This document shows, piece by piece, positions 1 to 7,855 of a stretch of DNA of 64,000 bases. The stretch spans positions 62,001 to 126,000 of the forward strand of contig JBGCFG010000003.1 in the NCBI GenBank assembly GCA_045106815.1, written 5' to 3'. The translations under genes were made by a program, and so were the position numbers. The stretch's first letter is position 1, and every line of letters begins with the position of its first letter. Origin of the DNA: JAUIAI01 sp045106815. Lineage in GTDB: Bacteria > Pseudomonadota > Gammaproteobacteria > Burkholderiales > Burkholderiaceae_E. The notes beneath the pieces are model-generated. The model saw only the letters and a program-made list of their open reading frames with translations. It ran no database searches and was not told the DNA's origin.

Positions 1-1
1 A

Positions 2-1861
2 AACCATGGTCTGACCGAAGCGAAAGTCGTGAACACCCACCTGACCAGGCAGGATGAGATCGGTGATCTGTATCGCGCCTTCGATTCGATGCGAGCCGCG
101 TTAACAGAGGCGAAAGAATCCAGCGACAAGCTCAACGATCGGATAGACGGCCTGACGCGACTAGGTGTCGACTGCTTTTGGGAAACCGACCGACACTTTC
201 GCTTCACCTTCGTTACGGCGGGGGTTGAAGCACTGCTCGGTCGAGATGCTCACGGCTTAATCGGTCATTCAGTGATGGACTTGGCCAAGTCAGGCGGACT
301 GCCGATCAAAGACCCTGTTATGTGCATCATGTCTTTACGCAATAAGGGGGTATGGGAAGGTGAACTTCTGGCGACAGAGGATGACAGCGTTTCCAAAACC
401 ATTCGAATTGAGGCCCAGATTGCCCGTAACCCTGAAGGATCGGTTACCGGCGTGCGCGGCTCGATAATTGACACGACGGCAACGAGCAGCCTCGCACGCG
501 AAATCGCCCACCAGCAAACCCACGACAAACTAACGGGTTTGTTGAACAGGCCCGAATTTGAGCGCTTACTCGCACGCAAGCTAAGTGTGTTGCCATCAGT
601 CAGAAAACCGGCGTGCGTGGTAGTGATCAACCTTGACCGCTTTAAGATTATCAATGACGCCTGCGGGCATGCCGCTGGCGATTCCCTGCTCAAACAGATA
701 GCCCACCTGCTACAGGGCATTTTGCGAGAAGATGATCAGATCGTCCGACTTAATGGCGACACGTTTGGCGCCCTGATCGACGGTTGTGACCTCAAGGCAG
801 GCCTGTTGGTGGGTGAAAAAATCAGAGCGGTCATAGAACAGTTCCGGTTCCGTTGGCAATCAGAACCGTATGCGTTGAGCGCAAGTATTGGCATTGCGCC
901 CATTGACAAGCATGTGACGCGAAACGAAAACGTGTTATTCAACGCTGATTCTGCTTGCTTTCGAGCCAAGGAAACCGGTCGAAATCAAATTCAGGTCTAC
1001 GACCCACAAGACAAACTGCTCACCCGCCGCAATGACGAGGCTCAATCCGTCTCGCGTATCACCCAGGCAATTGAAGAAGATCGCCTGGTATTGTTTTTTC
1101 AGCAAATCAGGCCCGTCTCCGGCCACCAGCCAGACTATCTTCACTTTGAGATTCTGCTGCGCATGAGAACGCGAGACGGTCAGATTTTACCCCCTGCTGC
1201 CTTCTTACCGGCGGCAGAGCGGTTCGGCCTGATTGAGCGGATTGATCGATGGGTTGTGGGCGCTGTGCTCGACTGGCTCAGTGAGCAGTCCATACCACCC
1301 AACACACGACTGAATGTCTGCGTCAACTTGTCTGGGAACTCAGCCGCTGACTCTGGATTTCAGAAGTTTCTTGCAGAGGCCATTCCAGCCGCTCAGATCA
1401 ACCCGGCGCACTTGTGCTTTGAGGTGACCGAGACAACAGCGATTGATAGCCTTGAAGACACGGCAATCTTTCTCGCAAAACTTCAGGCCCTGGGGTGTCA
1501 GATCGCTCTGGATGACTTTGGAACCGGCTTTTCATCTTTGGAATACATTCGCCAGCTGCCGCTCGATTACATCAAGATTGACGGCGCGTTTATCAAAGAG
1601 ATTGAACATAACAAGCTTGACCAGACGCTTGTACGCTGCGTATCAGATGTCGCTCACTTACTCAACGTGAAGACGGTCGCCGAGTTCGTTGAAAATGAAG
1701 CAACACTTGCACTGTTAAAAGAGCTTCGTATTGATCTTGCTCAGGGGTATCACATCGCCAAGCCCGCCCCGCTGCCAGGCATTGATGAATTGCTGGCACT
1801 AACCGCAGCCTCATCCAAAGCAAGCTCACCGGCTAATGATTCAAGCCGCGAGTTAGCCTAA
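2..1861 (+). CDS. GGDEF/EAL cyclic-di-GMP protein, 5' end outside window
   Basis: The frame is open from the first bases. The residues before the first possible start (GTG at 29) read like the end of a HAMP linker (DEIGDLYRAFD), so the gene probably begins upstream with a sensor and membrane part. Counting from that GTG, a PAS-like region lies at about 45-150, GGDEF at 165-325 and EAL at 345-595. The GGDEF signature is degenerate (NGDTF, 242-246) but the upstream RxxD inhibitory site is kept (REDD, 233-236). The EAL domain has EIL (374-376), N433, E465, the DD pair (495-496) and K516, so it looks catalytically competent. I infer a c-di-GMP phosphodiesterase whose GGDEF half binds nucleotide as a regulator. 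The 3' end overlaps the convergent MFS gene by 4 bp. Confidence 0.9.
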   Translation, partial: NHGLTEAKVVNTHLTRQDEIGDLYRAFDSMRAALTEAKESSDKLNDRIDGLTRLGVDCFWETDRHFRFTFVTAGVEALLGRDAHGLIGHSVMDLAKSGGLPIKDPVMCIMSLRNKGVWEGELLATEDDSVSKTIRIEAQIARNPEGSVTGVRGSIIDTTATSSLAREIAHQQTHDKLTGLLNRPEFERLLARKLSVLPSVRKPACVVVINLDRFKIINDACGHAAGDSLLKQIAHLLQGILREDDQIVRLNGDTFGALIDGCDLKAGLLVGEKIRAVIEQFRFRWQSEPYALSASIGIAPIDKHVTRNENVLFNADSACFRAKETGRNQIQVYDPQDKLLTRRNDEAQSVSRITQAIEEDRLVLFFQQIRPVSGHQPDYLHFEILLRMRTRDGQILPPAAFLPAAERFGLIERIDRWVVGAVLDWLSEQSIPPNTRLNVCVNLSGNSAADSGFQKFLAEAIPAAQINPAHLCFEVTETTAIDSLEDTAIFLAKLQALGCQIALDDFGTGFSSLEYIRQLPLDYIKIDGAFIKEIEHNKLDQTLVRCVSDVAHLLNVKTVAEFVENEATLALLKELRIDLAQGYHIAKPAPLPGIDELLALTAASSKASSPANDSSRELA

Positions 1862-3018
1862 GACGGCAGCGGTGCCGGCGCTCGGCGAATAGCAATTAGC
1901 GTCAAGCACGCGCCGACTGCGGCGGCGAGCCCAGCGCCATAGAACGCGCCGGCTGGCGACAGGTGAACCCATAAGCCGCTCACAACCAACCCGCCCAGTG
2001 CACCGCCTAACCCATAGGCAAGCGTGACATACAGTGCCTGCGCGCGCGCCTGCTGCTGAACATCAAACCACTGATGCAGAATTTTCATGACGGCGCTGTG
2101 ATGCAGGCCAAACGTGATTGCGTGCATGAGTTGCGCCAGGATCAACAACCATAAGACGCCAGCGGACCAACCGATCAGCGCAAATCGAACGGCGGCGATG
2201 GCAATGCTGAATCCCAGCATACCAAGCGCTGAGAACCGGGAAAACAAATGGCGCTGCCAGCGAAAAAGGGCCACCTCTGCAACCACACCCAACGTCCATA
2301 AGGCGCCGATGGCGGTTTTACTGTAGCCCTGCTCTTCTAGATACAGCGAATACAAAACGTAATACGCTGCATGTGCAAAGATCATCAGGAAATTCGCGAG
2401 AAAGAAAGCCGCGATGTGGGTTTGGCGTAAGCGATCCCGCAGTCGAACGAGCGCAGCCGACGCTGAGGGCGGCGCTGTGTTCGACTTGAAAGACCAGACG
2501 ATGGCAACCAGCAGCACCAAAACACCTGCCATCCACAAGGGCAGTGTCTGAGTGCCGAGCGCATCAAGCACAGGCCCTAGGGATGCGACAGCGAGAATGA
2601 AGCCAATTGATCCCCACAATCGAATCTTGCCGTACTCACCAGCATCGCCCGCGGTCACGCTGAGGGTTTGCGCCTCACCAATTGGCACCTGTGCAGCGCT
2701 GACAAAAAATAGAACCGCCAGCACCAGACCCACCACCCAAATGCTGCCGCCAGACGACCAGTGCAGCAAACAGACCGCTGTGAGTGTTAACACGCTGCTG
2801 AGTCGCATAAGCTGGTCCGGCCGGCCACGGCTGTCCGCTAGCCAGCCCCAAAATGGCGGCGCAACAATTCTCATCCATTGCGGCAAGCTCATCAAAATGC
2901 CGATTTGCGCAATCGAGAAACCCGCATCTGCCAGGTATAGGCTCAAGTAAGGCGAAAACATGCCTACATAGGCAAAGTACGCAAAGAAAAAGCCTTTCAG
3001 GCGAGTGGTGTCGGACAA
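1858..3018 (-). CDS. MFS transporter, HcaT/LacY-like (MFS_1_like)
   Basis: This 386-aa protein has twelve predicted hydrophobic segments. Its start (RLKGFFFAYFAYVGMFSPYLSLYL, described rather than searched) resembles the MFS_1_like group that includes 3-phenylpropionate permease HcaT and nucleoside permeases. The loop after TM2 (GWLADSRGRPDQ) matches the MFS motif-A region. The start codon is TTG with no clear ribosome binding site. It is kept because the first membrane helix needs these residues, although the true start could be slightly upstream. It follows aroC by 39 bp on the same strand and is probably the last gene of a gltX-aroC-MFS transcript. The substrate cannot be inferred. Confidence 0.85.
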   Translation of the reverse strand: MSDTTRLKGFFFAYFAYVGMFSPYLSLYLADAGFSIAQIGILMSLPQWMRIVAPPFWGWLADSRGRPDQLMRLSSVLTLTAVCLLHWSSGGSIWVVGLVLAVLFFVSAAQVPIGEAQTLSVTAGDAGEYGKIRLWGSIGFILAVASLGPVLDALGTQTLPLWMAGVLVLLVAIVWSFKSNTAPPSASAALVRLRDRLRQTHIAAFFLANFLMIFAHAAYYVLYSLYLEEQGYSKTAIGALWTLGVVAEVALFRWQRHLFSRFSALGMLGFSIAIAAVRFALIGWSAGVLWLLILAQLMHAITFGLHHSAVMKILHQWFDVQQQARAQALYVTLAYGLGGALGGLVVSGLWVHLSPAGAFYGAGLAAAVGACLTLIAIRRAPAPLPS

Positions 3019-3057
3019 ACGCTTAGGGACCCATAAAGGGCCTGGGTTTTGAGAGAT

Positions 3058-4158
3058 CTAAGGGCGGGTGCCGGGAACTGGTGGCGCAGGGACTACAACA
3101 TCTGCATTCTGGGCACGATGCCGCAATGCGTGATCCATGAGAATCAAGCCTAGCAAGGCCTCAGCTATGGGCGTTGCCCGAATGCCAACGCAGGGGTCAT
3201 GGCGGCCAAGGGTTTTGACTGAAGCTGGTTTGCCATCAACATCCAACGATTGCTTCTCAGTACGAATGCTGGACGTCGGTTTGATCGCGAGCGATACCCG
3301 AACGGGCTGCCCGGTTGAGATTCCCCCCAATATGCCGCCTGCATTATTGCTTGCAAAGCCATCGGGAAAAATCTCGTCGCCATGTTCAGTGCCTGTTTGG
3401 CCGACCACGGCAAAACCGGCTCCAATCTCAACGCCCTTAACAGCATTCAGGCCCATCATCGCGTGCGCAATATCGGCATCCAGGCGGTCATAGAGGGGTT
3501 CGCCCCAGCCGGCCGGCAGATGCTCCGCAATCACTTCAATGCGGGCGCCGCATGAGTCGCCCGCCTTTCGCAGTGCGTCCATCTTGGCTTCGAGTGACTC
3601 AACGATGCTTGCGTTAGGTGCAAAAAACGGGTTTTGAGCGACATGTTCAAAACTTTCAAACGGAATGGGCACATCGCCCAACTGCGACATATAGCCACGC
3701 ACCACCGTGCCGTACTTTTCAGCGAGCCATTTGCGCGCGATGGCAGCGGCAGCCACTGTGGGGGCTGTCAGCCGAGCGGAAGAACGACCACCACCGCGGT
3801 AGTCTCGAATACCGTATTTGTGCCAGTAGGCATAGTCTGCATGGCCTGGCCTGAACTGGCGCGCAATGTCACCGTAGTCTTTACTTCGGGCATCTTGATT
3901 GCGAATGAGAAGTGCAATCGGCGTGCCGGTTGTCTTGCCTTCAAACACGCCCGACAAAATCTCGACCTGATCGGCCTCTTGTCGCTGCGTGACATGGCGC
4001 GATGTGCCTGGACGCCGACGGTCCAACTCAGGCTGAATGTCGTCGACTGACAGTGCCAAACCGGGTGGGCACCCATCGACAACACACCCGATCGCAGGGC
4101 CGTGCGACTCACCGAAGTTTGTCACGGCAAACAACTGGCCTAATGTGCTACCAGCCAT
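3058..4158 (-). CDS. aroC: chorismate synthase
   Basis: AroC converts 5-enolpyruvylshikimate-3-phosphate to chorismate using reduced FMN, the last step of the shikimate pathway, in the cytoplasm. The 366-aa product carries the family signatures: GESHGPAIG near the N-terminus, RGGGRSSAR in the middle, and GRHDPCVGIR near the C-terminus. I place the start at 4158 (MAGSTLGQLF) and not the in-frame ATG at 4188. The AGGAG ribosome site sits 8 bp before it, and the homologous N-terminus begins there. That site lies inside the last codons of gltX, whose stop is 2 bp before this ATG, so the two genes are likely translationally coupled. Confidence 0.97.
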   Translation of the reverse strand: MAGSTLGQLFAVTNFGESHGPAIGCVVDGCPPGLALSVDDIQPELDRRRPGTSRHVTQRQEADQVEILSGVFEGKTTGTPIALLIRNQDARSKDYGDIARQFRPGHADYAYWHKYGIRDYRGGGRSSARLTAPTVAAAAIARKWLAEKYGTVVRGYMSQLGDVPIPFESFEHVAQNPFFAPNASIVESLEAKMDALRKAGDSCGARIEVIAEHLPAGWGEPLYDRLDADIAHAMMGLNAVKGVEIGAGFAVVGQTGTEHGDEIFPDGFASNNAGGILGGISTGQPVRVSLAIKPTSSIRTEKQSLDVDGKPASVKTLGRHDPCVGIRATPIAEALLGLILMDHALRHRAQNADVVVPAPPVPGTRP

Positions 4159-4160
4159 GT

Positions 4161-5627
4161 CTAATTCTCCTGGCCCTGAGCTTGCCACCAGGCAAGCCCA
4201 TCGGCCAACTGCTGCCGAACCTGGTCGCGCGGCATGAGCGCCAGCACCTGGTCTATCGCCGGCGTTTGCGTACGGCCAAATGCGAGCGCCCTGAGCGGCA
4301 TCCCGAACTGAGGCATCTTGAGACTAAATTCGGCGACTTTCTCTTTAACGAGCGTCGCAATTGCTGGCGCTGTCCAGTCGACCGTTTCCAGCGCCGCTGA
4401 AAAACTTGCGAGCGCTTCGGCAGAAGCAGGCGCCGCGCGTTTTTTCAATTGTTCTGTTAGTTGAGGATCGGACCGGTCCGGCGGCAGAACAAAAACAGCT
4501 AGTTCATCAGCGAGCGATTCAAGCGTTTGCGCGCGCTCCTTCATCAAACCGCACCAGGCAGATAACCCCGTTGCTGCCGGCGCATCGATACCCGCACCGG
4601 CCAGACGTTGCTCAACACGGGGGGCTACCCACTGCGCAAGCTGATCGTTATCGGCTTCTTTGATGTAGTGCTGATTCACCCAGCCCAGTTTGTCAGCATC
4701 AAACTGCGATGGCGAATGCGACAGATGCTGCCCATCAAACCAGCCCACCAGTTGCTCACGAGAAAACAATTCATCGTCGCCGTGGCTCCATCCGAGGCGA
4801 GCCAGGTAGTTAATCATGGCTTCTGGCAAATATCCGGCATCTGAATATTGCATGACAGACACCGCGCCATGGCGCTTTGACAGCTTTTGGCCGTCAGCGC
4901 CGTGAATCATCGGCACATGGCCATAAACCGGACGAGCCGCGCCGATCGCTTCAAGAATATTGATCTGCCGCGGCGTATTGTTTACATGGTCATCGCCGCG
5001 AATGACATGGGAGATGGCCATATCAGCATCATCAACTACAACACAAAAGTTGTAAGTCGGAGAACCATCTGCGCGGGCAATGACCAGATCATCGAGTTCG
5101 GCATTGCCAATACTGATCGGACCCTTGACCAAGTCATCCCACTGGACAGTTCCCTCATCGGGGTTACGGAATCTAACCACCGGCTTGACGCCTTCCGGGA
5201 CTGATTTTCCTGCTGCGTTCTCAGGTCGCCAGCGTCCGTCATAGCGCGCCTTTTGCCCGGCCGCGCGCTGCGCTTCACGCATTTGCTCCAACTCGTCAGG
5301 ACTGGCGTAGCAGTGATAAGCCTTGCCGTCGGCCAGTAGCTGATTGATTACCTCGCGGTAGCGCTCCATGCGCTGCGTCTGATAGAAGGGACCTTCATCG
5401 GGCGTCAGGCCAAGCCAATTCATGCCGTCAAGAATGGCCTTAACCGCCGCCGGTGTAGAACGCTCAAGGTCGGTATCTTCAATACGCAGCACAAACTGGC
5501 CGTCAAAGTGTTTTGCGTACGCCCACGCAAACAAGGCCGTGCGAGCCCCGCCAATGTGCAGAAAACCGGTTGGGCTCGGGGCAAAGCGCGTACGGACGGG
5601 GCGATCGGAAGAAGAATTCAGGCTCAT
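4161..5627 (-). CDS. gltX: glutamyl-tRNA synthetase
   Basis: Class I aminoacyl-tRNA synthetase that charges tRNA-Glu. The 488-aa protein shows the HIGH-type motif as HIGG (24-27) within PSPTGFLHIGG, and the KMSKS-type motif as KLSKR (248-252). The C-terminal helical anticodon-binding part follows. Length is normal for the bacterial GltX family. It is the first recognisable gene of the minus-strand gltX-aroC-MFS group. A small lipoprotein gene lies 103 bp upstream on the same strand. No second GltX-like gene is present in the window, so whether it is discriminating or not cannot be told. Confidence 0.97.
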   Translation of the reverse strand: MSLNSSSDRPVRTRFAPSPTGFLHIGGARTALFAWAYAKHFDGQFVLRIEDTDLERSTPAAVKAILDGMNWLGLTPDEGPFYQTQRMERYREVINQLLADGKAYHCYASPDELEQMREAQRAAGQKARYDGRWRPENAAGKSVPEGVKPVVRFRNPDEGTVQWDDLVKGPISIGNAELDDLVIARADGSPTYNFCVVVDDADMAISHVIRGDDHVNNTPRQINILEAIGAARPVYGHVPMIHGADGQKLSKRHGAVSVMQYSDAGYLPEAMINYLARLGWSHGDDELFSREQLVGWFDGQHLSHSPSQFDADKLGWVNQHYIKEADNDQLAQWVAPRVEQRLAGAGIDAPAATGLSAWCGLMKERAQTLESLADELAVFVLPPDRSDPQLTEQLKKRAAPASAEALASFSAALETVDWTAPAIATLVKEKVAEFSLKMPQFGMPLRALAFGRTQTPAIDQVLALMPRDQVRQQLADGLAWWQAQGQEN

Positions 5628-5730
5628 CTGCCGATTGTAGCGCCAGCGACAAAGCCCACAGGGGCGTTAGCCGATGCGGGTTTGGCGCGGCCGGGCAAAC
5701 AACACCCGAGCCACCTGGTTCGGTGCTAGG

Positions 5731-6027
5731 TCAACCGATAGCCAGGGTCTCCACCTCCAGCGAAGTGCCGTCTTTGAACTGCAGCGGCCTCGCATCGAAG
5801 TTAGGTTGGGGCCCGGCAATAGCCAGACCGGCCTCTTCCTGCTGCGGGAGCAGGTGAGGCGAAATTTCATGAGAATTCATTTGCTTGGGCGCGGCGATAC
5901 CAGTAGCTGGCGCCGGGTCAGGTGGCCACAACGAAGCCGCTGAACTAGTGACACTGCAGCTATTAATCAGCATGATCAGTCCGGTTGCCAATGCGAGCAT
6001 CCCGGCAATGCGCCAGAGCGTACTCAT
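5731..6027 (-). CDS. small putative lipoprotein
   Basis: This is a 98-aa open frame with an N-terminal hydrophobic stretch (MLALATGLIMLINSC) ending in a possible lipobox, INSC. That suggests export and lipid attachment at Cys24. The rest is low in recognisable motifs and proline-rich, and ends in a short segment that could be a beta strand pair. No strong ribosome site precedes the ATG at 6027. It lies between gltX and the tRNA-Val gene, transcribed in the same direction as gltX. I do not recognise a family. It could be a spurious frame, but the well-formed signal sequence argues for a gene. Confidence 0.5.
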   Translation of the reverse strand: MSTLWRIAGMLALATGLIMLINSCSVTSSAASLWPPDPAPATGIAAPKQMNSHEISPHLLPQQEEAGLAIAGPQPNFDARPLQFKDGTSLEVETLAIG

Positions 6028-6330
6028 TGGCCACCCACAGATGCCAGAGCCGGCACTAACCGGGCTGGCCAGCAGGCCAGGTCCCGATTGTCCGTCGCGA
6101 GCGATGCGATCATGGAGTTTCTATGCAACTTGCAACAACCTCAATAGTGTTGAACCACTTCTAACTTGCAGCCAGTCAAGTCAGAAAAGCAGTGGTCAAG
6201 ACAGGATAATCAAGTGTTTGTGGCAGAATTGCTTCGCTCCGAGTAGCAAGCGGCATTTCCAGCGGATCAGTGGTTACTCGCTGGTCGAGCGTGCCGGGCT
6301 ACCTGGGCATTCCAATGCCAACACAGCATT
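6028..6330. other. gene-free stretch before tRNA-Val
   Basis: These 303 bases lie between the start of the minus-strand lipoprotein gene and the tRNA. I see no convincing coding frame. A short inverted repeat (CTGGCC-AGCA-GGCCAG, near 6065-6080) has no T-run on either side. A GATAAT hexamer near 6205 could be a -10 element for the tRNA promoter, but no good -35 is visible. Confidence 0.4.
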
Positions 6331-6405
6331 GGGCGGTTAGCTCAGTGGTAGAGCACTGCCTTCACACGGCAGGGGTCACTGGTTCGAACCCAGTACCGCC
6401 CACCA
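6331..6405 (+). tRNA. tRNA-Val (anticodon CAC)
   Basis: The 75-nt sequence folds as a cloverleaf. The acceptor arm is GGGCGGT (6331-6337) pairing with ACCGCCC (6395-6401), followed by the discriminator A and an encoded CCA (6403-6405). The anticodon stem CTGCC/GGCAG encloses the loop TTCACAC, giving anticodon CAC, which reads GUG valine codons. The T arm is CTGG-TTCGAAC-CCAG. It is a single tRNA, with no neighbouring tRNA and no integrase or duplicated tRNA 3' end nearby that would mark it as an integration site. Confidence 0.96.
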
Positions 6406-6650
6406 ATCAAACCCGGCTAACGAAGGAGTACGCGTCGCCGGTCCGACGCCCCCTTACTGTGCGCCCTCGCTCTTCGGAGCGAAAAAGCCTTTCAGTGGCT
6501 TAGCGTAGCCGCCGGCCGGTCAAAGCATCAAGTTTGCCCAGCCAAAACCGTAGGATCTCCTAATCGCCCTTAGGACGAACCTTTGAAACCGTTGGCAGAC
6601 CCACCTCGCGATGTCAGTCCAGAAAGACCGCTTACCTGCTCACCGTACGT

Positions 6651-7811
6651 ATGCGGAGCGCGTGCTTGATCATGAGTGCGCCTGCTCTCAAACCTACCGC
6701 GGGCGAGCCAAATAATCTTGGCGGTGACTGGGGTGACAAGACCCAGCAACGGATCACGATAGGCGCTGCATTTCTCGGCCCAACACTCCTGCTGTTTGCC
6801 GTTTACAACTACCTGGCATACGACGCTACTCGTATGGCCAGTGTGTCACTAGTCGCAGGCTTTCTCGCTGCGCTTGCGTTCTATTTCGTCCGTTACCGCC
6901 AAGACACGCTCATCTCATCGAATGCCCTAACCGCAAGCCTTTACGTCCAGGTTTTTGGCGAGATGTTGCTCAATGGTGGACTCAGTGCGCCGGCAACCCC
7001 ACTGGTCACCTTGATCGTACCCGCCGCTTACCTGCTATGCCCCGACGGCCACAAGCTCATTCTTCGATGGGGTTTGATCGTAGGCGTCTCACTGGCTTCG
7101 ATTGCCGCCCTGGAATCCGTCGGACTCACGCTAAGCAACGAGTTAAGCGCTGACGCTCAACGATTCGACAAACTGCTTTCGACTACCCTGGGCGTATTGT
7201 GTGCTGCCTACCTCACTAGACTATTTGCCAATCAGGCAAACTCGGCGATGTGGGCACTTGCTCGCGAGCGGCAACAATTCCAACAACTTGCTCTGTTCGA
7301 TACGCTGACCGGCTTACCGAACCGGGAAAACTTTTTCGCCGATGCGCAACGACGACTTCAAGACGCTGCTGCTAATCAAAGCCGTTATAGTTTGGTCTTT
7401 ATCGATATCGATAGATTCAAACAGATCAATGACACGCTGGGTCATGCCGCCGGCGACAACTTGCTACAGCAAGTGGGCAATCGCCTCGGGCAACTCTGCA
7501 CCGAATTTCGACTTGTCGCCAGACTTGCGGGGGATGAATTTATTGTGATTGCAAGAGACGTCGGCCTGGGCGCGGATGGCGAGGCGCTAAAAAGCTGGAT
7601 CGAACGACTCTTTGAAGATCCCTTTGATCTAAATGGCCAACAATTTGATATCAACGTGAGTGCCGGGCTTGCCCGCTTCCCTGCCGACGGCGATTCACTT
7701 GAAGAGTTGATACATTGTGCCGACCAGCGGATGTACGAAGCTAAGCACAACCGCAAAAGTATCTCAAGCGCGTATGTGCATAGCAGGGCTGCGGTAATGG
7801 ACGCACGTTAG
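6651..7811 (+). CDS. membrane-anchored diguanylate cyclase (GGDEF)
   Basis: The 386-aa product has about six hydrophobic helices in its first 200 residues, resembling a MASE-type integral membrane sensor. A GGDEF domain covers the remainder (start LFDTLTGLPNRENFF). The active-site signature is AGDEF, which keeps the D-E-F residues needed for cyclase activity, so it probably makes c-di-GMP from two GTP. The inhibitory RxxD site five residues upstream is missing (CTEF there), so product feedback inhibition is not expected. The start at 6651 or the ATG at 6672 are both possible; neither has a strong ribosome site. It is monocistronic and convergent with the giant gene downstream. Confidence 0.9.
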   Translation: MRSACLIMSAPALKPTAGEPNNLGGDWGDKTQQRITIGAAFLGPTLLLFAVYNYLAYDATRMASVSLVAGFLAALAFYFVRYRQDTLISSNALTASLYVQVFGEMLLNGGLSAPATPLVTLIVPAAYLLCPDGHKLILRWGLIVGVSLASIAALESVGLTLSNELSADAQRFDKLLSTTLGVLCAAYLTRLFANQANSAMWALARERQQFQQLALFDTLTGLPNRENFFADAQRRLQDAAANQSRYSLVFIDIDRFKQINDTLGHAAGDNLLQQVGNRLGQLCTEFRLVARLAGDEFIVIARDVGLGADGEALKSWIERLFEDPFDLNGQQFDINVSAGLARFPADGDSLEELIHCADQRMYEAKHNRKSISSAYVHSRAAVMDAR

Positions 7812-7855
7812 CACCTGCAAGCAAAGCACGTGGGCATTGGTCGCGAACGGATGGG

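Noticed and set aside
2552..2950. 132-aa plus-strand open frame
   Set aside because: It lies wholly inside the MFS gene on the other strand and has no recognisable features.
3634..4050. 138-aa plus-strand open frame
   Set aside because: It is antisense to aroC and has no independent signal or domain.
6331..6405. tRNA-Val as an integration (att) site for an island
   Set aside because: No integrase, no duplicated tRNA 3' end and no base-composition change nearby.
6467..6482. TCGCTC-TTCG-GAGCGA hairpin as the tRNA-Val terminator
   Set aside because: The stem is short and is followed by AAAA, not T, on the plus strand; it could be a structured 3' leader but not a clear terminator.
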